A stretch of DNA of 64,000 bases from Thermoleophilia bacterium UBA6103. Lineage in GTDB: Bacteria > Actinomycetota > Thermoleophilia > UBA2241. Below, one piece after another: positions 18,817 to 27,154 of the stretch (its first letter is position 1; every line of letters starts with the position of its first letter). The notes beneath the pieces are model-generated. The model did not search any database. It saw nothing but the letters and a program-made list of their open reading frames with translations, and was not told the origin of the DNA. The stretch is from positions 1 through 64,000 of the forward strand of contig DIWP01000025.1 in NCBI GenBank assembly GCA_002423545.1, given 5' to 3'. Made by a program: the position numbers and the translations under genes.

Positions 18817-19485
18817 TCAGCCCTCGGCCGGCGACTGTGCCTCACCGCGGCGGTGCTCACGTGCGTAGCGCACGAAGTACAGCGCCCCGGTGACCACATA
18901 CAGCGTCGCCCCGACGATGTAGAGGGGCCATGCCACCACACGCACGCCGATCATGAAGAACCCGACCGCCCAGGCGAGGATGAAGTTCGCCCAGCGGCCC
19001 AGCGGCAGCACGCGCGGCCGTTCGCTGCTGCTGCCGAAGAGCACCAGCGCCGCCAGGATCATCACGACGTCGCGCGCCAGCACCGGCGCCGCCGCCCACC
19101 ACGGCATGGTGCCGTAGTAGATGTAAGCGGCGAAGACCGTCAGGAAGAACGCCCTGTCGACGAAGGGGTCGAGAAGACGGCCGAGCTCGCTGGTGGCGTG
19201 GTACTTGCGGGCGATGTAGCCGTCGGCGACATCCGACCAGGCGGCGACGAACATGAGGATCGCCGCCATCCAGGCGAAGCCCGGCGCCTGCAGTCCGTAG
19301 AGCCAGAAGAACACCGGCAGGCAGGCCAGCCGGAACAGCGTGAGCGCGTTGGGGACGTAGCGGATGAGGCCGGTGGCGTGCGGATCGACCTCGTCGGCAG
19401 ACACAGCGCCGGTGGCGTGCGGCTCGACCTCGTTGCCGACAGTCCCGGCCGGCACCTCCTGCTTCTGCTTCTGGGGCTCGTTCAC
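18817..19485 (-). CDS. CDP-alcohol phosphatidyltransferase family protein
   Basis: A 222-residue integral membrane enzyme that transfers a phosphatidyl group from CDP-diacylglycerol to an alcohol. The family signature D(X)2DG(X)2AR(X)8G(X)3D(X)3D is present near residues 84-109 (SDVADGYIARK ... GRLLDPFVDR). Five or six membrane segments follow the polar 40-residue N-terminus, which contains two near-copies of DEVDPHATG. Whether it makes phosphatidylglycerophosphate or another lipid cannot be told. It lies 203 bp beyond the manC-like gene on the same strand. Confidence 0.9.
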   Translation of the reverse strand: MNEPQKQKQEVPAGTVGNEVEPHATGAVSADEVDPHATGLIRYVPNALTLFRLACLPVFFWLYGLQAPGFAWMAAILMFVAAWSDVADGYIARKYHATSELGRLLDPFVDRAFFLTVFAAYIYYGTMPWWAAAPVLARDVVMILAALVLFGSSSERPRVLPLGRWANFILAWAVGFFMIGVRVVAWPLYIVGATLYVVTGALYFVRYAREHRRGEAQSPAEG

Positions 19486-19565
19486 AGCCGCGTGAGTCTA
19501 TCAGCGGCCGATGTCTCACCGGACGCCTGCCGTGCACAGCCGGGTAGCATCCCTGGGGCTCGTGC

Positions 19566-19571
19566 TAGAAT
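19566..19571 (+). promoter_or_regulatory. -10 element of the tRNA-Pro gene
   Basis: TAGAAT ends 13 bp before the first base of the tRNA, a good -10 for a transcript starting a few bases upstream of the mature 5' end. No convincing -35 is visible 16-18 bp upstream. Confidence 0.45.
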
Positions 19572-19584
19572 GTGGCCCTGCGGT

Positions 19585-19662
19585 CGGCGTGTGGCGCAGC
19601 CTGGTTAGCGCACTAGTCTGGGGGACTAGGGGTCGCCAGTTCAAATCTGGCCACGCCGACCA
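19585..19662 (+). tRNA. tRNA-Pro (anticodon GGG), CCA encoded
   Basis: A full cloverleaf can be drawn. Acceptor stem CGGCGTG pairs with CACGCCG (19652-19658), followed by discriminator A and genomic CCA. The D-arm has GGTTAG, and the anticodon stem CTAGT/ACTAG carries the loop CTGGGGG with anticodon GGG (reads CCC/CCU). The T-arm has GTTCAAATC. It is a single gene downstream of the divergent CDP-alcohol transferase. Confidence 0.96.
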
Positions 19663-19856
19663 TTTCTCTGCTGCAAAGCGGCACTTTCTGACGAGCACCA
19701 CCCGCGTCCCTCGCCGATCCGCCTCGTGAGTGCCCACGGACCGTCGTGGAGCCCCGGCGTGGAGCCCCGGCGAACGGCTTCGGTCCATGCTTTCCACCGT
19801 GGCTCCTGCAGATGAGCCGGCAACGCCTGGCGTCACGGGCAGGCTGTCAGGCCTTC

Positions 19857-20286
19857 TCAGGCATCAGCGGCGTGCACCGCGGCCGCAGCCCGCTTCCTCC
19901 GCGTCATCGTGATGGCCAGCATGACGACCACGGGGAGGATCGACACCCCGATGCCCAGCACCCAGTCCATGGTCGTGAAGAGGCCCTCCGTGATGGTCTA
20001 CGCGATGACCAGCGTGCAGTACGGCATGAGCACAAAGACCGTCGTGATGAGACCGGGGTTGTAGCCGCGGTGCCGGCTCTGGAACACCACGGTGTGGGTG
20101 AAGTTGTTGACGGAGAGCTAAGAAGGCGTTGACCGCGAGCTCGTAGGGGTCGTTGAGCGGCGCGTCTTCCGACGGCGGGCTCGCGGCCAGCGGCGTCTCG
20201 GTGTTGATGAAGTGCTTGAAGCCGCCCGGGAGGAAGTACTCCTCGTACTCGTGGAACCACAACAGTGGCAGTCAGTGCCCGCGAAG
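19857..20286 (-). pseudogene. Decayed HXXEE-domain membrane protein gene
   Basis: Read on -, the upstream piece gives LPLLWFHEYEEYFLPGGF, containing the H-x-x-E-E motif. It runs to NAFLA and then breaks. After a frameshift near 20,118 the reading resumes as NNFTHTVVFQ, with hydrophobic segments typical of the same family. An in-frame TAG interrupts it near 20,000 before the last membrane segment and a basic tail ending at 19857. A stop also sits just before the first visible residues, so the N-terminus is damaged too. Two or three independent lesions argue for a real pseudogene rather than a read error. The family's function is unknown. Confidence 0.75.
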
Positions 20287-20357
20287 GCCGGTCTCCGGGA
20301 GAGACCGCGAGGGTGCAGGAGCGCCGCGACGACCCCGAGAGCGAGGTGAGGGTGGCG

Positions 20358-20843
20358 TCAGACGCGAGCCGCGCGCCAGGTGGCCAGGAGCTTCTCCTTG
20401 AACGCCTGCCCGTCGATGTCGTCACCCAGGCCCAGGAACACGGTGCCGCGCTCCGACGAGTGGCCGATGAACCCGAACACCTGGACGCCGTTGTCGGGGA
20501 CCAGCCCGAAGTCCGGCTGCTTGACATAGTCCTTGACCTCGGCGTCGGCGAGCCGCACGCCGACCACGAACGGTCTGGCGTCCTCCGGCTTCGTCGCCCA
20601 GATCAGCCACGTGGGCGTCAGCACCATGCCGCAGAGCTGCTCTTTGGGTGCGTTGAGCATCCGCGCTGCGAGACCGCGCTTGAGCGCGCGTGAGGCGGTC
20701 TCGCAGCCGGCCACCGCGTCCGCCAGCAGCTCCGTCCGCTCCTCTTCCTCCGCCCATGCTTTGATGGCGTCGGCGAGTTCGGGGGTCATGCGCAGCAGGT
20801 CGCACGCGCGGGACGTGCGCTCGAACATCCTCTTGCCGCCCAC
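20358..20843 (-). CDS. Conserved-looking hypothetical protein
   Basis: Not recognised. The 161-residue product from GTG 20843 (GAGGAGG five bases upstream) starts with a charged helix (LADAIKAWAEEEER). It continues as a probable alpha/beta domain with strands LCGMVLTPTWLIWATKP, RPFVVGVRLAD and VQVFGFIG, and ends in GLGDDIDGQAFKEKLLATW. This layout resembles PH-like proteins that sense or bind at membranes, but I do not claim that fold. The reading frame has codon usage like its neighbours. It lies 71 bp upstream (in its own direction) of the HXXEE remnant. Confidence 0.6.
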   Translation of the reverse strand: MGGKRMFERTSRACDLLRMTPELADAIKAWAEEEERTELLADAVAGCETASRALKRGLAARMLNAPKEQLCGMVLTPTWLIWATKPEDARPFVVGVRLADAEVKDYVKQPDFGLVPDNGVQVFGFIGHSSERGTVFLGLGDDIDGQAFKEKLLATWRAARV

Positions 20844-21199
20844 CGTTCCTCCTCTCGAACCATACTCGGCCACCACATGCTGCCGCCAGTATCCAGCCCG
20901 CCGCGGAGGTTCGCAAGGCCGGTGGCGCAGGCATCACCGACGGCCACCGCGCCTGACGCGCGCCGATGCAGGTACTGCATTCGTACGCGATGCTCATGAC
21001 GTCGCCGACTGGCTCGTTGTGCCTGGTGCCGCCGCCGGTCGTGAAGGACTCGTCGATGGTCTTCTGCCACTCCGCGTCTTCCCGGCGGCTCCGGGTCGTG
21101 CGGCTCACGCGCGGCCATTGCGGCACGGCGTGCCACGGCCGGCAGTCGCGGATCTCTCAGCGATTTGTCATGATGTGCCGATACGCCCCCTACGCAGGG
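20844..21199. other. Gap with possible coding remnant
   Basis: No complete gene is seen. On -, about 21,125 to 20,965, the stretch EDAEWQKTIDESF and DVMSIAYECSTCIG reads like protein rather than random high-GC translation, but it has no good start and no natural end. It may be the remains of a gene. The start of the following + strand gene is also uncertain: ATG 21170 and ATG 21200 are both in frame. Confidence 0.3.
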
Positions 21200-23956
21200 A
21201 TGATGACCGGGGACCGCGACACCTTCTCCAGCGACACCGACGGCGGCGCCGACCGCAGCGTGCGCCTGCTCTTCATCGAGGACTCGCCCGACGACGTGGA
21301 GCTCTTCCTGCGCCCGCTGCGCCGGGCCGGCTACTCCTGCGACTGGCTGCGGGTCGACTCCGAGACGGCCTTGCGCGAGGCCCTCTCCACCGACGGCTGG
21401 CAGGTCGCCTTCGTCGACTACCACCTCCCTGGCTTCTCCGGGCGCCGGGCGCTCACCATCATCGGCGAGGCGGCGCCCGACCTGCCCAGCATCGTCGCTT
21501 CCGGCCACGAGCCGGAAGAGGTCGTGGCCGAGACGGCACGGCTGGGGGCGATCGACTACATCCTCAAAGACGACCTGACGCGCGTCGTGCCGGCTGTGGA
21601 GCACGCCGTGCGCGAGCGGCTCGGCAGGCTCGAGCGCCGCGAGGCCGACCGCCTGCTCCGCGAACGTGAACGCACGCTCAGCACGCTGCTCGGCAACATC
21701 CCCGGCATGGTCTACCGCTGCGCCGCCGACGCCGACTGGACCGTCGAGTTAATCAGCGACGGGGTGGTCGAGGTCTTCGGCTATTCACCGCGAGAGCTGC
21801 TGCCCGGCGGTACGGCCACCTGGGACGGCATCATCCATCCCGACGATCGCGACTACGTGAGAGCATCGACGCTGTCGGCGATCGAGGATCGCGAGTCGTT
21901 CACGGTCACGTACCGGGTCATCGACCCCGCCGGAGCGACCCGCTGGGTATGGGAGCGCGGGCGCGCCGTGTACCGTCCCGACGGCTCCGTGGAAGCCCTC
22001 GAGGGCGTGGTCCTCAACGTCACCGCCGAGAAGCTCGCCGAGCTTGACCGTCGGGCGGCGCGCGACCGACTCGAGCGGCTGCTCACGGCCAGCAACGCCG
22101 TCATCTACAGCTGCGACCTGCAGCCTCCCTGGCCGAACACCTTCGTGGGCGGCATCGTCGCCGGCGTGCTCGGCTACGATTCTCAGGACTGGCTCTCTGA
22201 CCCCACGTTCTGGCAGCAGCACGTCCATCCCGACGACCTCGCCCGCGCCGGCGAGATGGCCGACGACTCGCAGAGAAGCGGTCACGCCGTGCGCGAGTAT
22301 CGCTTCCGAGCGGCCGACGGCTCGTATCGCTGGCTGCACGACGAGATGCACGTGGCACGGGACGTCGACGGCACCCCGCTGGAGTGCGCCGGGCAGTTCT
22401 GGGACATCACCGACCGCAAGCGCGCCGAGGAGGAGTTGCGCGAGAGCGAGCGCCGGCTGACCTTGCGCACCAGGATCGCCGAGGCCTTCCTCATGGAAAG
22501 CGGCGACTCGGCCTTCTCCGCCGCTCTCGACGTGGTGCTCGACGCCATGGACGGTGCCCTCGGTCTGCTCGGCTATCTCGACGAAGAGGGGGCGCTGGTC
22601 GTGCCGTCGATGCGGCCGCGACCCGACGGCGCCTGTGGCGGCGACGTCGATGGCGGCGTTCTCCGTCTTCCGCACCACACGTGGTCGGACACGGTCTGGT
22701 CGCAGGCTCTGAGCAGCGGCGCAACGCAGACGCTGGAGAGTCCCGCCGACCTGCCGGCCGGTCACGTGCCGGTCCGGCGCGCACTGGTGGTCCCCATCGT
22801 CTACGGCGACGAGTCGATCGGCGTGCTCATCGTCGCCGGCAAGGACGAGCCCTACACGACGGCCGACGCCGCTCTCCTGGAGGAAGTCTGCTCGCACACC
22901 GCTCCTATCCTGCAGGCCCGTCTGCAACGCATGCGAGCAGAGGCCTCCGAGCTTCAAGCGCGCGAGGATGTGAGCCTGGCACTGGCCGGCGGCGAGCTCG
23001 GCATGTACCACTCCCACACGCCGGAGGACCACTCGACCGTCGACGATCGCTACCTCGCGATGCTCGGCTACACACCGGGCGAAGTCGAGATCCCGCCCAG
23101 CGCCTGGCGGCAGAACGTCCACCCCGACGATCTCGACACCGTCGCGGAGCGCTGGCGGCCGGTCCTGCGCGGCGAGACCGACTCCTACGAGCTCGAGTAC
23201 CGCATGCGCTGCAAGGATGGGTCGTACCGCTGGATCCTCGACCGCGGCCGTGTCGGCCGTCGCGGTCCCGACGGCAGCATCCTGCGCACAGACGGCACGC
23301 ACCTGGACATCACCGCCCGCAAACAGGCCGAGCAGGAGCTCAGCGAGACCGCCGAGCGGCTGCGCCGCACCGTCGCCGGCGTCGCCACAGCCATGGGCGC
23401 GCTGGTCGAGATGCGCGACCCGTACACCGCCGGCCACGAGCGACGCGTCGCCCATCTGGCGGTGCTCATCGCCCGGCGCCTCGGCTGGCCCGAAGCCGAC
23501 ATCGAGACGCTCGAGCTGGCGGCCGAGGTCCACGACGTCGGCAAGATCGCCGTGCCGGCCGAGATCCTGGCCCGCCCCGGCCGCCTGCAACCGACGGAGT
23601 GGGCCATCATCCAGACCCATCCGCAGGTGGGCCACGACATCCTGGCGGCGGTGGAGTTCGACACCCCGGTCGCCGACATCGTGCTGCAGCATCACGAACG
23701 TCTCGACGGGACCGGCTACCCGCACGGGCTGAACGGCGAGCAGATCCTGCCGGCCGCTCGTATCCTGGCGGTCGCCGACGTCGTTGAGGCGATGGCCTCG
23801 CACCGTCCGTACCGGCCGGCGCTCGGCATCGAGCGCGCCCTGGAGGAGATCCACGACGGCGCCGGCCTGCGTTTTCAGCGTGACGTCGTCGACGCGTGCG
23901 TGCACGTCGTCGCGCAGGCCGACTTCTCGTTTGACGGCGCGCCGGCAGACCGCTGA
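21200..23956 (+). CDS. Response regulator with PAS, GAF and HD-GYP phosphodiesterase domains
   Basis: A 918-residue soluble signalling protein. Domains in order: receiver (residues ~18-140) with acidic pocket IEDSPDD and phospho-acceptor Asp in FVDYHLPGF; PAS (~155-280); PAS/PAC (~300-430) ending DITDRKRAEEEL; GAF-like (~433-580); PAS/PAC (~590-715) ending DITARKQAEQEL; HD-GYP (~725-900). The last has HDVGKI and HHERLDGTGYP, the metal ligands and GYP motif of c-di-GMP phosphodiesterases. It would lower c-di-GMP on phosphorylation or ligand sensing, which could act on the RsiG-like protein at 12.3 kb; that link is inference. The start is ATG 21200 or the ATG three bases later; no strong ribosome binding site is seen. 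Confidence 0.9.
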   Translation: MMTGDRDTFSSDTDGGADRSVRLLFIEDSPDDVELFLRPLRRAGYSCDWLRVDSETALREALSTDGWQVAFVDYHLPGFSGRRALTIIGEAAPDLPSIVASGHEPEEVVAETARLGAIDYILKDDLTRVVPAVEHAVRERLGRLERREADRLLRERERTLSTLLGNIPGMVYRCAADADWTVELISDGVVEVFGYSPRELLPGGTATWDGIIHPDDRDYVRASTLSAIEDRESFTVTYRVIDPAGATRWVWERGRAVYRPDGSVEALEGVVLNVTAEKLAELDRRAARDRLERLLTASNAVIYSCDLQPPWPNTFVGGIVAGVLGYDSQDWLSDPTFWQQHVHPDDLARAGEMADDSQRSGHAVREYRFRAADGSYRWLHDEMHVARDVDGTPLECAGQFWDITDRKRAEEELRESERRLTLRTRIAEAFLMESGDSAFSAALDVVLDAMDGALGLLGYLDEEGALVVPSMRPRPDGACGGDVDGGVLRLPHHTWSDTVWSQALSSGATQTLESPADLPAGHVPVRRALVVPIVYGDESIGVLIVAGKDEPYTTADAALLEEVCSHTAPILQARLQRMRAEASELQAREDVSLALAGGELGMYHSHTPEDHSTVDDRYLAMLGYTPGEVEIPPSAWRQNVHPDDLDTVAERWRPVLRGETDSYELEYRMRCKDGSYRWILDRGRVGRRGPDGSILRTDGTHLDITARKQAEQELSETAERLRRTVAGVATAMGALVEMRDPYTAGHERRVAHLAVLIARRLGWPEADIETLELAAEVHDVGKIAVPAEILARPGRLQPTEWAIIQTHPQVGHDILAAVEFDTPVADIVLQHHERLDGTGYPHGLNGEQILPAARILAVADVVEAMASHRPYRPALGIERALEEIHDGAGLRFQRDVVDACVHVVAQADFSFDGAPADR

Positions 23957-23980
23957 CCGAAGCGCCGGACGAAGGGATCC

Positions 23981-23997
23981 CGCTCGCTTCCCGAGCG
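23981..23997 (+). terminator. Small hairpin after the HD-GYP gene
   Basis: CGCTCG and CGAGCG form a perfect 6-bp stem with a 5-base loop, 25 bp after the stop codon at 23956. There is no T-run after it, so the terminator reading is weak. Confidence 0.3.
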
Positions 23998-24101
23998 AAG
24001 TGAAGCGAACGGGGCCGGAAGGGTTCCGCACGCAGCCGACGTAGGGAAACAGGTCGTCACTGCGTTCCTTTCACTGAGGGGCGCATGAAGGAGGCCTCGT
24101 T

Positions 24102-26108
24102 GTGACCACCCGCCCACCCACGCGTACGCATACACACACCGCCTCGACCCGGCCGTCCTCCCCGCGGACTCGCGCCCGTCGGCGACGGCTGTTCGTCTGT
24201 CTGCTCACGGCGGCTCTCGTCGGCGCCGGACTGGTGACCGTCATGGCGGCGACCGCCGGCCAGGCCGTCGCGGCCCAGCAGCGCTGGCTCATCAACATGA
24301 CCGGCCGCGGCTACGGGCACGGCGTCGGGATGAGCCAGTGGGGCGCCCAGGGCCTGGCGCAGCACGGCCGGGACTACAAGGCCATCCTGCGCCACTACTA
24401 TCGCGGCATCTCCTTCGGCTCCACCGGCGACCGCACGGTCCGCGTGCTGCTTACCGCCGGACAGTCGCCGGTCAAGATCACCAGCGCCGGCGCGTACACC
24501 GTCACGGTGGGCTCGACCACGCAGACGGTCGCCGCCAATGTGGTGACGTCGATCACCCGGTCCGGCTCTACGTATTCGGCTTCTGCCGGCGGCGCCACCT
24601 GGACCTCCGGCTCCCCCATCGAGGTGCGCCCCGGCGGCTCCCTGCTCCGTCTCGTCAACCGCAACCTCAACGGCTGGTCGACGACCGCCGATGCCACCTA
24701 TCGCGGCAGCCTCACCGTCGTCTCACACGCCAGCCTCGGCCTCTGCACCGTCAACACGGTCGCCCTCGAGAGCTACCTCCGTGGCGTAGTGCCGCGCGAG
24801 ATGCCCTCCTCCTGGCATCAGGAGGCGCTGCGCGCCCAGGCGGTCGCCGCCCGGACGTTCGCCATCAAGCGCCTCGGCAGCAGCGGCCCCTTCGACCTCT
24901 ACTGCGACACGCGCAGCCAGGTGTACGGAGGCGCCGGCGGCGAGGTCGCCTCCACAACGTCGGCGGTCACCGCCACGCGCGGCGTCATCGCCACCTACGG
25001 CGGCACGCCGATCGAGGCCTTCTACTTCTCCACCTCCGGCGGCCGCACCGAGAACTGCGAGAACGTCTTCTGGGCGACGCTGCCGTATCTCAAGAGCGTC
25101 GACGACCCCTATGACAGCGCCTCGCCCTACCACACGTGGCCCGACAACCCGCTGCAGTGGAGCTCCGGTACCGTCAAGTCGAAGCTGGGGGCGGGCAGCA
25201 CGCCGTCCGGCGGTCTGCAGGCTCTCTACGTCGTGAGCCGCGGCGCTTCGCCCCGTGTAAGGCGGGCGCTGGCGATCAGCTCCTCCGGCGCCACCGCCCT
25301 GAGCGGTGCGACCCTCCGGGCTCGCCTCGGGCTGCGCGACACCTGGTTCAGCGTGCGCTCGATGTCGATGATCCCCGGTGAAGGAGCCCGCCTTGCCAAG
25401 GGCGCCCGCATTGAGGTGCGCGGACGCACGTACCCGGCGCTGGCCGCGTCGGCGGTGCTCAAGCTCTACTACTATCGCGGGGGCCGCTGGCGCTCGGTGA
25501 AGGTGCCGGCAGACCGCATCCGGCGTGCCACGCGCACCGTCACGGCCGGCGGACGCAGCTACAAGCTCAGCTACTCGACGTATTCGTACCGCATCCGTCC
25601 CGGCGTGACCACGACGTACCGCTTCGGGACCGGTTCCTACCGCTCGCCGAAGACGAAGGTGACCATCGGCGGCGCCACACCGAGCCCGACGCCCACGGTC
25701 ACGCCGACCGGATCGCCCACGCCGGCGCCGTCGCCCACTCCCAGCGACTCACCGGAGCCCAGCGCGTCACCGTCGGCGATCCCCAGCGCCACCCCCAGCG
25801 GACAGGACGCCGTGCGCGGCCAGGCGCTCGCGACACGGGTCGCGCGACGCGGGACCACCGTGACGCTGCGGTACCGCCTTCTGGGCACGGCCGGTGATCG
25901 GGGGCATGCGGTGATCAAGATCCGCCGCGCGGACGGGCGGGCGGTCAAGACGCTGGTACTCAAGGACCGCCCCGTCGGCACGGCGCTCGACGCAACGTTC
26001 CGCTGCTGGCTCACGCGCGGCCGCTACCGCTACTACGTCTACGGCCTCACCGCAGACGGCGTGTGGCAGACCGCACGACCGTCAAGCAAGCCGCTGATCG
26101 TGCGCTGA
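24102..26108 (+). CDS. SpoIID/LytB-domain secreted protein
   Basis: A 668-residue exported protein. GTG 24102 has AAGGAGG seven bases upstream. A basic N-terminus and hydrophobic segment (LFVCLLTAALVGAGLVTVMA, ~30-50) give a signal peptide or anchor. The SpoIID domain starts at GRGYGHGVGMSQWGAQGLA and contains LESYLRGVVPREMPSSWHQEALRAQAVAARTFA in its core (catalytic-type Glu). A beta domain, a Thr/Pro/Ser linker (residues ~525-565) and a C-terminal Ig-like domain follow. SpoIID in Bacillus is a lytic transglycosylase on denuded peptidoglycan; homologues in non-sporulating actinobacteria probably remodel the wall. Confidence 0.9.
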   Translation: MTTRPPTRTHTHTASTRPSSPRTRARRRRLFVCLLTAALVGAGLVTVMAATAGQAVAAQQRWLINMTGRGYGHGVGMSQWGAQGLAQHGRDYKAILRHYYRGISFGSTGDRTVRVLLTAGQSPVKITSAGAYTVTVGSTTQTVAANVVTSITRSGSTYSASAGGATWTSGSPIEVRPGGSLLRLVNRNLNGWSTTADATYRGSLTVVSHASLGLCTVNTVALESYLRGVVPREMPSSWHQEALRAQAVAARTFAIKRLGSSGPFDLYCDTRSQVYGGAGGEVASTTSAVTATRGVIATYGGTPIEAFYFSTSGGRTENCENVFWATLPYLKSVDDPYDSASPYHTWPDNPLQWSSGTVKSKLGAGSTPSGGLQALYVVSRGASPRVRRALAISSSGATALSGATLRARLGLRDTWFSVRSMSMIPGEGARLAKGARIEVRGRTYPALAASAVLKLYYYRGGRWRSVKVPADRIRRATRTVTAGGRSYKLSYSTYSYRIRPGVTTTYRFGTGSYRSPKTKVTIGGATPSPTPTVTPTGSPTPAPSPTPSDSPEPSASPSAIPSATPSGQDAVRGQALATRVARRGTTVTLRYRLLGTAGDRGHAVIKIRRADGRAVKTLVLKDRPVGTALDATFRCWLTRGRYRYYVYGLTADGVWQTARPSSKPLIVR

Positions 26109-26232
26109 ACGGCGTCCCCTGCTGACGGTGCGCCCAACGGGGCTCGCCGCTCATCATCCACCGACCGCAGCGTCCTCTTCCCCAGGCATGCGTCGGCGCG
26201 CGACCGCGACTGCGGCCGCGCGCCGGCTCGAC

Positions 26233-26682
26233 TCACAGAGAGACGACGTTGCTCGGCTTGGCATCCTCTGCGTCATCGACTCGTGCGGCGTCCGAGAGGA
26301 GCTCACCCACCTCGGACGACACAGGGGCCTCGCAGAGCAGGATGCCGTAGAGCTCGTCCGCCAGGATCGGGGCCTCGCCGAGGACATCGGCGAGCCTGCG
26401 CAGCCGGAACTCCATGAAGTAGTCCGGCTCCACGTGCAGGGCGTGGGCCAGCGACTCGATCACCGGATCGGCCGGCACAGGACGACTGCCCTTGGTCAGG
26501 TGGTTGAGATACCCGGCCGAGAGGCGCGTCTTGTAGGCCAGCTGACGGTAGCTGAGCCGCCGCTCTTCCATGAGCCCGCGCAGGGCCGCAGGGAACCGCT
26601 CACGTGAGCGACGACCTTTGGCCGGCTGAGCGAGCACTGGACGAGGCCTTGCCTGGCTTGTCTGTACGCTCGTGCTCCTCAT
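26233..26682 (-). CDS. XRE-family transcriptional regulator
   Basis: A 149-residue regulator. A basic N-terminus precedes a helix-turn-helix (residues ~30-85: LMEERRLSYRQLAYKTRLSAGYLNHLTKG). A C-terminal part has DYFMEFRLRRLADVLGEAP, also seen in phage-type or Rv-type regulators. ATG 26682 has no clear ribosome binding site, so a leaderless message or a later start is possible. It is convergent with the SpoIID-like gene. Upstream it faces a 472-bp gap rich in dyads that could be its own control region. Confidence 0.82.
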   Translation of the reverse strand: MRSTSVQTSQARPRPVLAQPAKGRRSRERFPAALRGLMEERRLSYRQLAYKTRLSAGYLNHLTKGSRPVPADPVIESLAHALHVEPDYFMEFRLRRLADVLGEAPILADELYGILLCEAPVSSEVGELLSDAARVDDAEDAKPSNVVSL

Positions 26683-27154
26683 CACACTACTGGGTATCGG
26701 CCGAACCTGCTCAATCTGTAGAGAACAGGACCGGAACAGTTGTCTACCGTGGCGACAGGCGTGCACCCGCCTGGCGACACGCGTGCACCCGCCTGTATAC
26801 ACACGGGGAGCGACGATCCCGGGTCGCGGTTCGGTGCTGCGGACCACCTGAGGCCCGCGTCCCGAGGCCTCAGCGTGCAGGTAGTCCCTGCGGGCAACGA
26901 GGCCCGCCGGGCGAGCGTCCCGTTGTCCGCCAAGACAACAGTCGTTGCCCACGTTGACAACGAACGTCGCCACTTCTGACGACGCTCGTTGTCATGGCAG
27001 GCAACGACGTCCTTGACGGTCCCTCCTGCACACAGCATCGGCAGCGGGCACCCGGAGCTTGAACGCCGGACGTCTCCTGTCGCGACAACGGCCGGGCGAG
27101 CCCACGGCCCGTCGGGCCACCTGCCCCGCTCCTGTGGTCGGCCGGTGCGGCCGC
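26683..27154. other. Gap upstream of the XRE gene, rich in dyads and short repeats
   Basis: No gene is seen. The gap holds a near-duplicate of about 22 bp (GGCGACAGGCGTGCACCCGC and GGCGACACGCGTGCACCCGC, 26,751-26,793), a perfect interrupted palindrome GTTGTC-N6-GACAAC at 26,922-26,939, and the strong hairpin listed separately. The words TTGTC and GACAA recur at least five times, which would suit operators for the adjacent regulator. Confidence 0.6.
26956..26993. repeat. Long hairpin upstream of the XRE regulator
   Basis: Arms GACAACGAACGTCG (26956-26969) and CGACGCTCGTTGTC (26980-26993) pair at 13 of 14 positions around a 10-base loop. No T-run follows on either strand. It may be a processed transcript structure, an operator or a remnant of a mobile element. 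Confidence 0.65.

Noticed and set aside
20965..21130. A complete gene on - before the HD-GYP protein
   Set aside because: Some protein-like sequence is visible but there is no sensible start or stop, so it is only mentioned as a possible remnant.
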